Part shown: piece by piece, positions 1 through 13,152 of the stretch | Numbering within the stretch: the stretch's first letter is position 1 | Layout: each line of letters begins with the position of its first letter | NCBI GenBank assembly: GCA_954871525.1 | Contig: OX940865.1 | Span: 5,022,001-5,086,000 of the forward strand | Origin: Parietaria judaica | Lineage: Eukaryota; Streptophyta; Magnoliopsida; Rosales; Urticaceae | DNA length: 64,000 nt | Direction: 5' to 3' | Translations under genes and position numbers: made by a program | The notes under the pieces: generated by a model | Told to the model about the DNA's origin: nothing | What the model saw: only the letters and a program-made list of their open reading frames with translations | Database searches by the model: none

Positions 1-98
1 TTCAACACCCAATCACTATAAAACAATCAATATATTAGTGTATAACATATATATTTATATATATAGTGAAATGAAGGATAGTAATAAGAACATTGCAG

Positions 99-802
99 AT
101 TCTTGCACGAACACAAGGATCGAAGACTGCTACATCGTCTCCGGTGACGATTGCGTGGCAGTGAAGAGCGGCTGGGACGAGTACGGCATCGCCTTCGCCC
201 GCCCGACGCAGCACCTCATCATCCGGCGCCTCACCTGCATCTCGCCCTACAGCGCCGCCATCGCTCTGGGCAGTGAAATGTCGGGCGGGATCGGAGATGT
301 CCGCGCCGAGGACATCACAGCGATCGGCACGGAGTCGGCCGTGCGGATCAAGACGGCCGTGGGGCGTGGCGGCTACGTAAAGGACATTTTCGCGCGGCGG
401 ATGAGGCTGCACACCATGAAGTGGGTGTTCCTCATGGCCGGAAACTACAAGGCCCACGCCGACTCCCACTACGACCCCAACGCCATCCCGGAGATCGACA
501 ACATCAATTTCCGCGACGTCGTGGCCGACGAGGTCTCCGTGGCAGCGCGCCTCGAGGGGATTGCGGACCACCCGTTCACCGGAATATGCATCTCGAATAC
601 TACAATTTCAATGGCGGCGAAGGCGAAGAAGCAGAAGTGGACGTGCTCCGATGTCCGAGGCGTCACGGCTGGGGTGACGCCTCCGCCGTGCGATATGCTT
701 CCCGAGGAGAAGGCCAACAGCTGCGATTTCCCGGCCGATGAGCTGGCGATTGACTCCGTGGAGCTCAAGCGTTGTAGCTACAGCTTCACTTATAATGTGT
801 GA
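99..802 (+). CDS. Polygalacturonase (GH28), 3' terminal exon, 5' part outside the window
   Basis: Encodes the C-terminal ~234 residues of a glycoside hydrolase family 28 protein, a secreted cell-wall enzyme that hydrolyses homogalacturonan in pectin. An open frame exists from 38, but homology starts after a TTGCAG acceptor at 93-98, so I place the exon start at 99; the first ~20 codons of that frame are intron. Visible motifs: SGDDCVAVKSG, carrying the paired catalytic aspartates, and the substrate-binding RIKTAVGRGG. Where classical polygalacturonases have GHG, this one has SPYSAAIALGSEMSGGI, typical of the plant clade annotated 'probable polygalacturonase'; activity is therefore less certain than for classical endo-enzymes. 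The stop TGA is at 800-802. Upstream exons and the signal peptide are not in the window. A broken copy of its 3' end lies at 3112-3352. Confidence 0.9.
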
Positions 803-2204
803 TGTTGCGGGCACAACATTAGCAATAAATAAACTTTTTTATGTCTGATATTAGTGTCCATTACCGTACTCTTTAATGCAATTACCGTACTTTTTTATGA
901 GCGTCCGAACCAAAAATTACTAACTGGGGGTGTTATTTTTAATTTTTTACCGAGAATTTAACTTGAGGGGTTAGGAAAAGTTCAACTAAATTTTTGTATA
1001 AATTTACAGTAAAAAAATTAAAATTGAGGTCGTGATGTACTTTTTTAGGGGTGCTTTTTGAAGTTTGAACCACCCTTCAATATGTTGTGCTTATGCCCCA
1101 CGTCTTCTCTCCATCTTGCCACTTCAAGCTGCCATAGAGAAGGGTGGCGAAAATTAACGGTCACATTCGAAGATAGACAGAGCGAACCAAATCGCGTAAC
1201 GGAATGCAGCTCGAGTACAATAGTCAGGAAAAAAAAAAGAGTTTAGTTACATAATTCAAAAAAATTTAAGCATCGGTATATTTAGGGGTGAATATAAAAC
1301 CCGAATCCATATCCGAATTAAAAACCCGAATCCGAATCCGTATCTGGATTTGAGTACGTGTATTCGGTTATAAAACCGGATTCGGGTACCGGGTATTAAA
1401 ATTCTAGAAACGGGTACCCGGTACCCGGTTCCCGGTTTAATACCCGATTTTTTTTAAAAATTATTTTACTTTCCTTTAATTTTTGTAATTATTTTTATCT
1501 CATGTTTATTTGACTTGTAATATATATATTTTTTATTATTGTTAGTTGATGATGCTTGATGTGCGGAACGAAAAAATGATAGCCCAAACGACAAAAAAAA
1601 CCATAGCAAAATTACCCACATTTCTAAATTACAAGAGTTTGAAATGGTTTATATACCATAGAATCGGGCTAAGGGCTTGGGCCATCTAGGTCATAGGATT
1701 TTGTGGATGGGAGAGGACTCGCACAAATGCACTACCACACATGCGCGCCGCCGCCCGTCTGACCGGACAGCCGTGGCGATGTACTGGTGAGTATTTCGTA
1801 TATATAAAAAAAAAACATATGACGGGTTGTAAGTAATTATCAATAAGTAAAATTATTCAAATCACATACAATATTTTGTTTAGTTTGGTACATCGTTTCT
1901 ACTCCACGTTCTTGAATTGTGAACAAATTACACAACCTAGAACTCTTTGAACAATATATACTAAAGAATAGGCTCTCTATCCTCTCATTCTGATCTCATA
2001 TATATGTTTGTTATGACTTAATCTCACCACTAATACGATAACACACACTGTAAAATTGGACTCTTTATTTGAATTTATTGGTTATATAAGTAAAATCACA
2101 ATAAAGTATGAATTTGAGACATTATAAAATTGGACTCTTTATTTGAATGTGACACGGTAAAAATTTAGCGAAAGAATTGAGAATTGAGAGTATTTTTTAA
2201 GAAC
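803..2204. other. Intergenic, no gene seen
   Basis: AT-rich spacer downstream of the polygalacturonase. At about 1286-1455 is a low-complexity block of CCCGAATCC and GGGTACCCGG words that looks like the end of a decayed DNA transposon, but I could not find a matching opposite end. A poly(A)-signal-like AATAAA lies at 822-834, just after the stop codon. Confidence 0.5.
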
Positions 2205-2567
2205 TTGGAACTTTTTCAAGCCTACCTTGGCTCAGCCCTGTTCCGGTTAAACCGCACGTTCCAATATCGGGCCCAATTCCGGTGTGGATTAGAAAACACC
2301 CGGTTTTCGGAATCGGGAATCCGCGCAGGAACAAAATTCTACAAGATCCAACAAGAAACTCAACTTAAACTTCTCCTTCTAAAGCAAGCACACACATTCA
2401 ATCATGATCGCGCAAGAATCACACAAGAATTGATGACGAAATAAAGTCAACCCCCAAAAGACGAGTCAACGCAAGAAAGTTATCTTACCATACAATCCCA
2501 TAAGCTCCTCTTCCGACGGGGCGAATCAGACGAACGTACTTGGTGGAGACCTCGAACAGATTTCCGT
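2205..2567 (-). pseudogene. Fragment of a MAP kinase gene (end of exon 1 plus start of intron 1)
   Basis: On the minus strand this segment reads the end of a MAPK exon 1 ([21 protein letters not shown], with RL replacing PP of the intact gene), then a preserved GTAAG donor, then intron sequence. It aligns along its length with about 6262-6615, inside exon 1 and intron 1 of the intact kinase, including shared intron words such as AAATTCTACAAGATCCAAC and CGACGGGGCGAATC. Homology stops abruptly near 2567 within the exon, so the first ~30 codons and all later exons are missing. It is a non-functional duplicate and lies in the same orientation as the parent. Confidence 0.85.
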
Positions 2568-3111
2568 ACACAAATCGTGAATCCCCTTTAATCTTTATTG
2601 AATAGAAAATAAAACTTATTTTGAAGATATGAAAAAGAGTTGAAGAAAAGAAACCACAAAATATATTTATAAGCCCTAAGCCGAGGCGTACGCCTCGGTC
2701 TTTCCTTTCAAGGCGTAAGCCTCGTTGCGAAACCACCCTCCACGCCCTCAATATCGTTTACGAATCAACTAGTTACAAAGAAATTTTGCCAATATTGACG
2801 ATTACAGTGCGTGTATACTTTTCAAATAGATACAAAGAAATTTGCACGATTACAGTGCGCGTATACGTTTCAAATAGATACAAATTGTCATTATTAATTA
2901 TTTTTTAAAAATAAAATATAAACGTTTCTATATCGATATAATATGTGCCAACAATTTCAATTTTAATTTTGACAGATTAACTAATTATAAGAATAAAAAA
3001 AAAAACCCGCCTTATATACATTTTGCAACCGTTTCTCAGTACTGTCTCGGTTTTGGTATCTATCCATGATCGGCTTTTTGAAAAATCCGATAAATTTAAT
3101 TTAAAACCAGT
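2568..3111. other. Spacer between two gene remnants
   Basis: AT-rich, no coding signal. It holds a short direct repeat: ATACAAAGAAATTTTGCCAATATT-like and CGATTACAGTGCG words occur at about 2775-2830 and again at about 2830-2890. Confidence 0.4.
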
Positions 3112-3352
3112 AGAAATCCCAATGTTACGGGAATCTGCATCTCCAATGTTACCATAGGAATGGCGGCCAGGGCGAGGCATAAATGGACGTGCTCTGACAT
3201 GCAAGGAGTCGGCGCCGGGGTGAGCCCTCCGCCGTGCGATCTTCTTCGTGACCAAGGGACCACATAGGAGGCTGGTGGCTGCGACTTCCCCTCGGATGTT
3301 CTGCCCAGACTCTGTCCAGCTCAAGCGTTATAGCTATAAGTTCACCCTTTGA
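3112..3352 (+). pseudogene. Fragment of a polygalacturonase gene (3' end)
   Basis: Reads GICISNVTIGMAARARHKWTC, CDMQGVGAGVSPPPCDLL and then CDFPSDVL, clearly the last ~75 residues of the polygalacturonase at 99-802 (which has SMAAKAKKQKWTCSDVRG and TPPPCDMLPEE). It is broken by an in-frame stop after the CDLLRDQG segment and by a frameshift near 3300, and it has no upstream coding part. It is non-functional. It has the same orientation as the intact gene and sits just downstream of the kinase fragment. Confidence 0.85.
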
Positions 3353-3774
3353 ATTCATCACTCTAAATCACTTTATCCTATAACTTTATTTTAACTTATC
3401 AATTTCTGAATGCATATATAAATATATATATATATATATATATCACTTGAAAGATCCTCATTATTATTCAAGGTGCAAAGAATACACACAATTCAAGGCA
3501 AGTATACCAAGACCAGAAAAGCAAAGACAAACAATACAAGAAAATTCATTTCAAAGAAAGCCAATGATACCACATACTGATTTTCACAAGACTACACACA
3601 GACAGACAGACAAACAAGGAAACCCGAGGTCCGAGCTTCACCACGACGGTGATATAACGGCAACCTCGAAAGTCGAAACTACCCCCTACTAGTACTACTA
3701 TATATTCTTACAGGCAACGTATATCTCACAACAATCTTCCATCATATTCTCCTTCCGAGGGACCCACGAGGTAG
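3353..3774 (-). other. Probable 3' untranslated region of the MAP kinase gene
   Basis: Between the polygalacturonase remnant and the MAPK stop codon there is no coding signal. An (AT)n run lies at about 3416-3443. The part nearest 3775 should be the kinase 3' UTR; I could not fix the polyadenylation point. Confidence 0.4.
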
Positions 3775-6699
<2,925 letters not shown>

Positions 6700-7738
6700 T
6701 TCTGACCCGACCCGGCAGAAAAGAACGGATTCTGAACCGACCCGACTGAGCTGTTTGCCTTGCTTCTGTGCTGGAGTCGTGAGGTTGAGGAAGAGCGTGT
6801 CGGTAGGTGAATGAATGAATGGGTGTTTGACGCTTCTTTGAAAGCCAAATCAATCGATTCAGAGACTCAGACAGAAGACTAGTAAGCCAAGTTTATTTAT
6901 GGTGTTTTTTCTTCTCTAATTTCAATTCAGACCTTTTAATTCCACAAATATATATATATATATATGTATAATATATGTATATTTAGTTATTTACAACTGG
7001 TTAAACCTTGAAAGGTTTGGCTTACCCGTGAATATATATAAATTTTTTAAAAATATTTTTGTATTTTAGCCCTTTGGTTTAGGGGTATTTATTTACATCC
7101 ATAGCAATTCTATTTAAGATAAGGATATTAGCGGCAATAGTACCGAACTTACGGCCAGCGGCATTTACTCAACTTTAAAAATTGACAGCAATAGTACTCA
7201 ACTCTCACTTTGAAGCGTCGACCATACTTTTCATCCATCATTTTTCGATGCCAGTTAGTCAAACGCCACATAAACACGGCTTGATTGTCATGTGGTCTCG
7301 CCACGTCATTCAGCTGTCACGTGGTAGTTTCACATATCATTTTATTTTTCAATATTTTCTAAAACAATCAAAATCATTTTTTTATTTATAAATATATGAA
7401 TATTTTTTTAATAATTTTTGTGGCACTACAAAAAAATGATATACCACATGAGTTCGGATCAAGAAGCTCTTGTTCGGGATTTTTTCAAAACAAAAAAAAC
7501 AATCATTCTTGATTTGTATTAAAATATAGTACATTTTACGCTAGTATTTAAACTTTAAAAAAGTTATCTTGTTTTTTATATCAAATAATTAAAACAAAGT
7601 AAAATATAGTCGATAACTCTTATAACATAAAAAGTAAAAACAATAAATAAATAACATAGGCGTGTACCACAAGATCTTCAATAGCGGTATATCACAATAT
7701 TATAATTTAATAAAATTAATGAGACACAATAAAAATTA
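6700..7738. other. MAP kinase upstream region and AT-rich spacer
   Basis: The first ~150 bases upstream of the kinase ATG (6700-6860) are probably its 5' UTR and core promoter; the overlapping open frames here are antisense or out of frame. An (AT)n tract is at 6950-6966. At about 7125-7330 the words AGCGGCAATAGTACC and TGACAGCAATAGTACTCAAC resemble one arm of the foldback elements described elsewhere, without a partner arm. Confidence 0.4.
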
Positions 7739-8839
7739 GGGTTAATTGCGGTAAAAATACCTAATTTTTGGTCAAATTTTCTTCTGTATATACAACCTCC
7801 ATAAATAACGGCAAAAGTACCCAACTTTGTATTTGGAAGTTGACCGATAAAATCTAATATGTGGCAATCAACCTTTGCCACATGGCACTTGCCGCCATGT
7901 GGCATGCCACATAATTATTTTTTATTAAATAATTTAAAAATAATAATTTTTAAAAATAAAATTGTGTTTTCATAATAACCAATAATGAATATTTAAATTA
8001 AAATTTTCATTATTAGTTTTATTATAAAATATAATTATTCATTTTAGAAAATTGGATCAAACGAAATAAATAAAGAAAAATAATCACAGTTCACGGTTCA
8101 CTCAAGCTCCGCCTCCGATCCGGTTCACGGGTGAAACAAAATCGTTTAATATGTCAATTAATAATCATATGATTATTTAACGACAATTTAAAAAAAAAAG
8201 AATAATATATAAATAAAAAAAATATTAAACAATTATTATTATTGTAAAATGGAAACAAAAAAAAAATCATGCAAACAAATAAAATATTTTTTTGTTAAAT
8301 ATAAATATGACTATTATTTTTTGTTTTTGGATAAGTGGTGTGTATTTAATTATGTCTTGACTCTTTAAACAATTTATATGCATTTACTAGTTATTATTAT
8401 TAAAAAACATATTAAACAATTTTATTCGACGCTTGAACCGAATCGGCAACGGAGTTCAAGTGAACCGTGAGCGGTGATTTTTACTTCGTTCTACCCAATT
8501 TTTAAAATTAGATAATTATAACCAAATGAATATTTAAATTTAGATATTCATTATTTGTTATTATTGGAAAAACATATTTTTTATTAAAAATAAAAATAAA
8601 AAATAAGTTTGTTTAAAAAATAAAAATATTTTAAAAAAATATATATTTAAAAAATATTAATTACGTGGCATCCCACGTGGCAGCCAAGTGCCATATGGCA
8701 AAGGCTGATTGCCAAATAGGTCCATTTTCTTGGTCAACTCTTAAATATCAAGTTTGGGTACTTTTGCCGCTATTTACAGAGGTTGTATACACAGCAGAGA
8801 ATTTGACAAAAGGTTGGGTATTTTCGCCACAATTAACCC
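7739..8839. mobile_element. Foldback MITE, Mutator-like, 1.1 kb
   Basis: Long terminal inverted repeats of ~185 bp: the left arm begins GGGTTAATTGCGGTAAAAATAC, the right arm ends TTTTCGCCACAATTAACCC. The arms also share CAAC-CT-CC, GGTCAACT and GGCAA-TGCCATATGGCA words. A perfect 9-bp target-site duplication, TAAAAATTA, lies at 7730-7738 and 8840-8848. Nine-base duplications are characteristic of Mutator-like elements. The interior is AT-rich and non-coding, so this is a non-autonomous copy. Confidence 0.85.
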
Positions 8840-8848
8840 TAAAAATTA

Positions 8849-9639
8849 ATACGAAAGAGAAAAGGAATATCTCGGTTGAAATTGTGAACTGTAAAAGAGG
8901 TTAGCGCCATTAATTATGCAAATATAGAAATAAAATAAAAAACTTCAATTTTTTCCAATTTTTTAAACTCCGCATACTTTTACCGTTTAAGCATCTACAC
9001 CGCGTCAATAACTAAACAATATATATTTTTGCCGCAAATTTTCCCAATATATACATCGGTGTGAACTTGAAGTGTGAATAGCAAAATAAAAGTGACGACA
9101 AATAATTAATTGAATTTAGTTATATAATTATTTTGCAAAAAACAGGTCAATTTCGCATATACTGCTTTCTTGTTCTAGAAGAATCATTGAAGAAAGAAAG
9201 TGAATTCGCTATTTAATTTTCAAGCCTTTGTGGACTTTACTTGTCGAGTTTAAAAAATAGAAGGAAATATTTTCGGTAAATAAATATAAGCATATACATG
9301 TATATATGCATAGTTAATTATTTAATATGCACCTACATAAAAATATAGAATTTGTTCCAAAAACAAAAAAAAAACGAGATATTTCAACGAAAAGTTTGCA
9401 CGTCATTATCAATTAACACCAAAGTGTAGATTATTCTAATATTTGAGGTAAAAGTCTTAGACTGTTAGAGTCTTAGAGAGATGTTACTATAATATATAAA
9501 ATTATAAACCAATGAAAATAATTGCATGTAATCATTATATCATCAATAACGGTGATGTGCACGGACAACACCTCAAGTTTTTTTTTTGAAGTTAGATTGT
9601 AAGAGACGAACGAGTTTACGGTTCCTACGAGCAGTCACA
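8849..9639. other. AT-rich intergenic DNA
   Basis: No gene, RNA or recognisable repeat seen; several poly(A) and poly(T) runs. Confidence 0.4.
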
Positions 9640-9647
9640 CTCTCCTC

Positions 9648-9929
9648 TAGAGCTGCACACATTGAACGCCGCGGCTCGTCGCGACTCGGTCGCCAAAACC
9701 GCGAGAAAACATGTCGCGACGCGTCGCGGCGTGGGCGGTCGCGGCGAGTCGCGAGAGAGAGAGAGGGGGTTCTGTGAGACGGAGAGAGAGAGAGAGCGGG
9801 AGAGAGAGAGAGAGGGGGGGAGTCGCGACGAGTCGCGATCGGAAGCTCGGAGTCGCGAGAGTCGCGACGCGCCGGCAACCACCGCGACGAGTCGCGACGA
9901 GGGTTGGCGACGGATAATGTGCAGCTCTA
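9648..9929. mobile_element. hAT-type MITE with a GC-rich TCGCGA-filled interior
   Basis: 282 bp bounded by the inverted repeats TAGAGCTGCACA (left) and TGTGCAGCTCTA (right), with a perfect 8-bp target duplication CTCTCCTC at 9640-9647 and 9930-9937. TIRs of the TAGRGNTG type and 8-bp duplications define the hAT superfamily. The interior is unlike its AT-rich surroundings: more than a dozen GTCGCGA/TCGCGAC words, a (GA)n microsatellite at about 9755-9820 and a G run. Open frames through it are Arg/Ser/Glu-rich in every frame, as expected of the repeat, so I call none of them a gene. Confidence 0.85.
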
Positions 9930-10051
9930 CTCTCCTCCCTCCTACATTTGATATAAAAATTTAAAAATTACAACATGAAAGAATTTTTTATCTATAAGAA
10001 AAATACGTATTTCTGGACAATCATCTGGTTGACTTTTACTTTAGAAAAAGA

Positions 10052-10258
10052 AAGGATATTAGCATTAAAAGTAGTACAAAGAACTTAAAAATTAGCGATA
10101 GATTATCAAGTTTAAGAAATAAAAAGAAATAATATTTTTGGGTAAACATAAGTTTTGGGAGATTTATTAGCAATGGACTTACAACTTTTTTTTTTTTTTG
10201 GAACCTAGGACGGGACTTACAGTTTTGAAGTACTTTGTGGTACCTTTGTCGCTAATAC
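10052..10258. mobile_element. Small inverted-repeat (MITE-like) remnant
   Basis: The left side, GGATATTAGCATTAAAAGTAG, is mirrored by the right side, GGTACCTTTGTCGCTAATACTC, with matching GTACAAAGAACTT / AGTACTTTGTGGTAC segments. The interior is AT-rich. No clear target duplication, so superfamily is uncertain; the end sequence resembles the Mutator-like foldback family of this window. Confidence 0.5.
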
Positions 10259-10394
10259 TCTAAAATAATTGATATTTTTTAATACTTTTTTATATCCATA
10301 ACGTTTGACAAAGTGTAAGCGACATATTCATAATGTTTATTTTTACCAATAAAATACCGAATGTTCAAATAAGTATATACTATATAGTGGCATT

Positions 10395-10605
10395 CTAAGT
10401 TATTTACTTTTATCGGCTAAAGTATCAAATATTTGCGGCACAAGTACTAAGTTTTAAAATAAGTCTGGCAGCATTTCAAATTATTTATTTTTATCGGCCA
10501 AAATATCAAATATTTGCGGCACAAGTACTAAGTTTTAAAATAAGTCTGGCAGCATTTCAAATTATTTATTTTATCGCCTAAAGTATCAAATATGTGTGGC
10601 ACAAG
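10395..10605. repeat. Tandem repeat, ~80-bp unit, about 2.6 copies
   Basis: TATCAAATATTTGCGGCACAA recurs at 10423, 10504 and, slightly changed, 10583; the intervening GTACTAAGTTTTAAAATAAG and TCTGGCAGCATTTCAAATT segments are almost identical in the first two units. The unit contains the GCGGCA-AAGTAC core also found in the foldback-element arms. Confidence 0.85.
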
Positions 10606-10609
10606 TGCC

Positions 10610-11640
10610 ACATGTTTTACAAGAGCTTGAAGTCCATCAAAAAAAACTTTTTTATATATATAATTGATCTTTTTTTTTATAAGTAATTAGTATTTATTAT
10701 GATAATGTCTTAATATTCATTTAATTTTAATCAGTATATTTCATTTACAAATTCATAGAAATAATATTATTATGACAACGAATTAGTTCATTTATAAAAG
10801 ATAACAAATGAACATGATTCGAAACTAAACTCTTCATTGAGTCAATCATTAAAATTGATAAATAATTCAACAATTTGACTAGATAAATCTTTTTGCAGAT
10901 GAAATTAAATATTAAAAATATGCCGCTATGCCGGCACTTGACTAAATATTTTATATTAATGGCGCTATTAAACCTATCTTTCATAATACTTAAATCTATT
11001 TACTATTATAGTAATCATAAATTGATTAAAAATATAAGTTGTAAATTTAAGAGAACTCTAAAAATAAACAATCAGATGATGTTTTTTTTTTTTAGTTCGC
11101 GAGACTTACCGGGTTAAAATACGGGTTGAGTGATTCTTGTACGAGCTTTGAATTGAAGTCGGTTTCTCCTAAATTAAATTGGGACTAAAAAGGAAAAGTT
11201 AACCTGATATAACCCTCTAAAAATAAATTACTGCGAGTTGTTGCGGGTTTTAAAACCCCGGCGGCCACGACACCCCGGCGGCGGCCGCGAGGTTGGGCAC
11301 TTTGATCCAAAAATGGAATTTCCTAAAATCTCAAAATGATGATGTCGCACTTCCAAATCAAAATCAATCATATATAGTGGAACACCAACATAACCCCATA
11401 GAAAGCCGACCTCTTTTGACTTATTAGATCACCTTAATTTTATTTAAAACTCGTCCAATCAAAATATTTCTTTCAATAATTTTATTATCTAAAAAAAATA
11501 ATCGCAAAAGAAGCACAATTTGAAGTTCCAACTTATCTTTTTGGTTAATTAAGAAATTATTATAGGAAAACTAAAAAATACGCTACTTCCAAAAAGGTTT
11601 GAATAATTTTGTCGTAATATTTTCTTTTGATTATAAAACG
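10610..11640. other. AT-rich intergenic DNA upstream of the PPR gene
   Basis: No gene supported. Around 11235-11290 is a short GC-rich patch with three GGCGGC/CCCCGGCGG words. The small open frames here lack any family resemblance. Confidence 0.35.
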
Positions 11641-11679
11641 ACATGTCGTTTCTATTATCGAGCTACAAAGGTTTCGACT

Positions 11680-12227
11680 CTCTGTTCACGAAGCCGAGTC
11701 TGGAATTTCGCGGCCTTTCAAATCTCTCACTCACAGTCAACCAAATCCAAAGGTACGTCAGTGATTCAATCAAGATCGTAAAATCTCAGAAATTTGGTTC
11801 TGTTTGTTGATGAATTCACGATTTAAACTTCGTACATGAATTTGGCTGAAATGAAAAGCGTTGTGTATGAGTATACTAGCTTTTGATTTATTTTTATTTC
11901 TTTGTCCGATTTTAATCTGAATTGTGACATTTTTCGTGATGGGTTTGAGATGGAAATGGCGATCGAATGTTGTTTGGTTAAAAACTGCACATGGGTTGTT
12001 AACTGTTTGATGAAATGTCTCAATGATCTTCTTCATGCACATACATCTGAAGTTCTGATGTTTTCTTTTGATACTTGGTGTTTATTTATACTGTTATAAA
12101 GTATTATGTTGATATTTTTCTTCAGTTTTCTGTCTCACTGTATCGCCGATTTCGCCCTACCGCGGTCGGCTCCGCCTCGTAGTTGTCTTCTCCGGCACTC
12201 AGCTCCAGCGTCGGATCTCCGCTTGAG
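11680..12227 (+). other. Probable non-coding leader exons of the PPR gene
   Basis: The sequence suggests a spliced 5' UTR: a CT-rich exon ending CCAAAG|GTACGTCAG (donor at 11753), an acceptor TTTTTCTTCAG at 12125, and a CT/GC-rich exon 12126-12227 ending TTGAG|GTACAA. A third leader segment would begin after a TCTGTAG acceptor near 12989 and run to the ATG at 13153. This is inferred from splice signals and composition only. The transcription start is not visible. Confidence 0.4.
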
Positions 12228-12529
12228 GTACAATTCTTTCCAGATTTGATTTTCGCAAACACCCTTATTCCTTTCCAGATATATGCTCATTGCTTGTGTG
12301 ACAGTTATACTCCGTTCCGATTTTTATGTTCGCTCTTGCTAATCTGTGAAAAATGATCCAACGTACACACGTAGTTTTTTTGTTTTGTTTAGAAAGGGAG
12401 GTTTTTTCTTTTTCTTTCTTGTACAGAGTTGTGCTTTCTTTTTCTCTCTTTTGAGGATTTATGGAGACCATGTTGATACACTGATTTAGATTTAGATTTA
12501 GAGGAATCCATGACGGTAAAACAGTGCTT

Positions 12530-12780
12530 TCCAGACCGGTGAGCACGGGTTGCCCGCTTCCACGCCCAAAATTGGGCCACCCACCTTTTTAAAAAAATAT
12601 CGTTTGGAAGTATCGTAAAATTTTACAAAACTTAATGGAACAGGTTTTGTCTGTTCTTAAATGGGGCGGGGGTTGTGCCCCAGGGGGCGGGCGCCAGGTA
12701 ATGGTCCGGTCAGGGGCTGCCTGTGGGCGCCAAAATGTGGGACGGGTGGGCTACCCATCTCACATAGACAAGACTGGTTA
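12530..12780. mobile_element. GC-rich inverted-repeat insertion in the putative leader intron
   Basis: The left end, CCAGACCGGTGAGCACGGG followed by TTGCCCGC and CCCAAAATTGG, is echoed in inverse at the right end (CCAAAATGTGGGACGGGTGGG ... GTGAGATGGGTAGCCCACCC on the minus strand, ending ...GACTGG). The centre is G-rich (GGGGCGGGGGTTGTGCCCC). It looks like a decayed MITE. No clear target duplication, so class is unassigned. Confidence 0.45.
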
Positions 12781-13152
12781 TAAACAACCCTTATGAGTAT
12801 GTGACTCGTCTTTGAGTTTGTTCTTGAATATGCATTTGAGTGACTTTAATCATGCTTCGATTAAGGTTTTTTGAGTTATTGATAGAGATTTGTTGAGGTT
12901 AAGGTTTTTCTTATCATTAGTTGATTAGTGTTTTCATAAAGATATGCTTGCTTTTGTATTTGTATTTTATTGCTTGATTATTCTGTAGATTTTCTTGAAC
13001 ATTAGTCAATACATCTCTTGTAATACAATTTATCTAAATTTGCTCCACTCTCCAGGAGTTGGAAACCTGAACGCTGTAAAATCACAGAAGAAAGCGGAGA
13101 AATATCCAACATCGGCTCAAGCAAAAAAAAAATTATATACAAGAAGAAGAAG

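Noticed and set aside
38..98. First 20 codons of the open frame at the polygalacturonase
   Set aside because: They lie before a TTGCAG acceptor and read AT-rich intron (YNIYIYIYS); family homology begins right after the acceptor.
9573..9964. Overlapping Arg/Ser/Glu-rich open frames on both strands
   Set aside because: They are translations of a GC-rich repeat (TCGCGA words and (GA)n) inside the hAT MITE at 9648-9929; open frames in all phases reflect composition, not coding.
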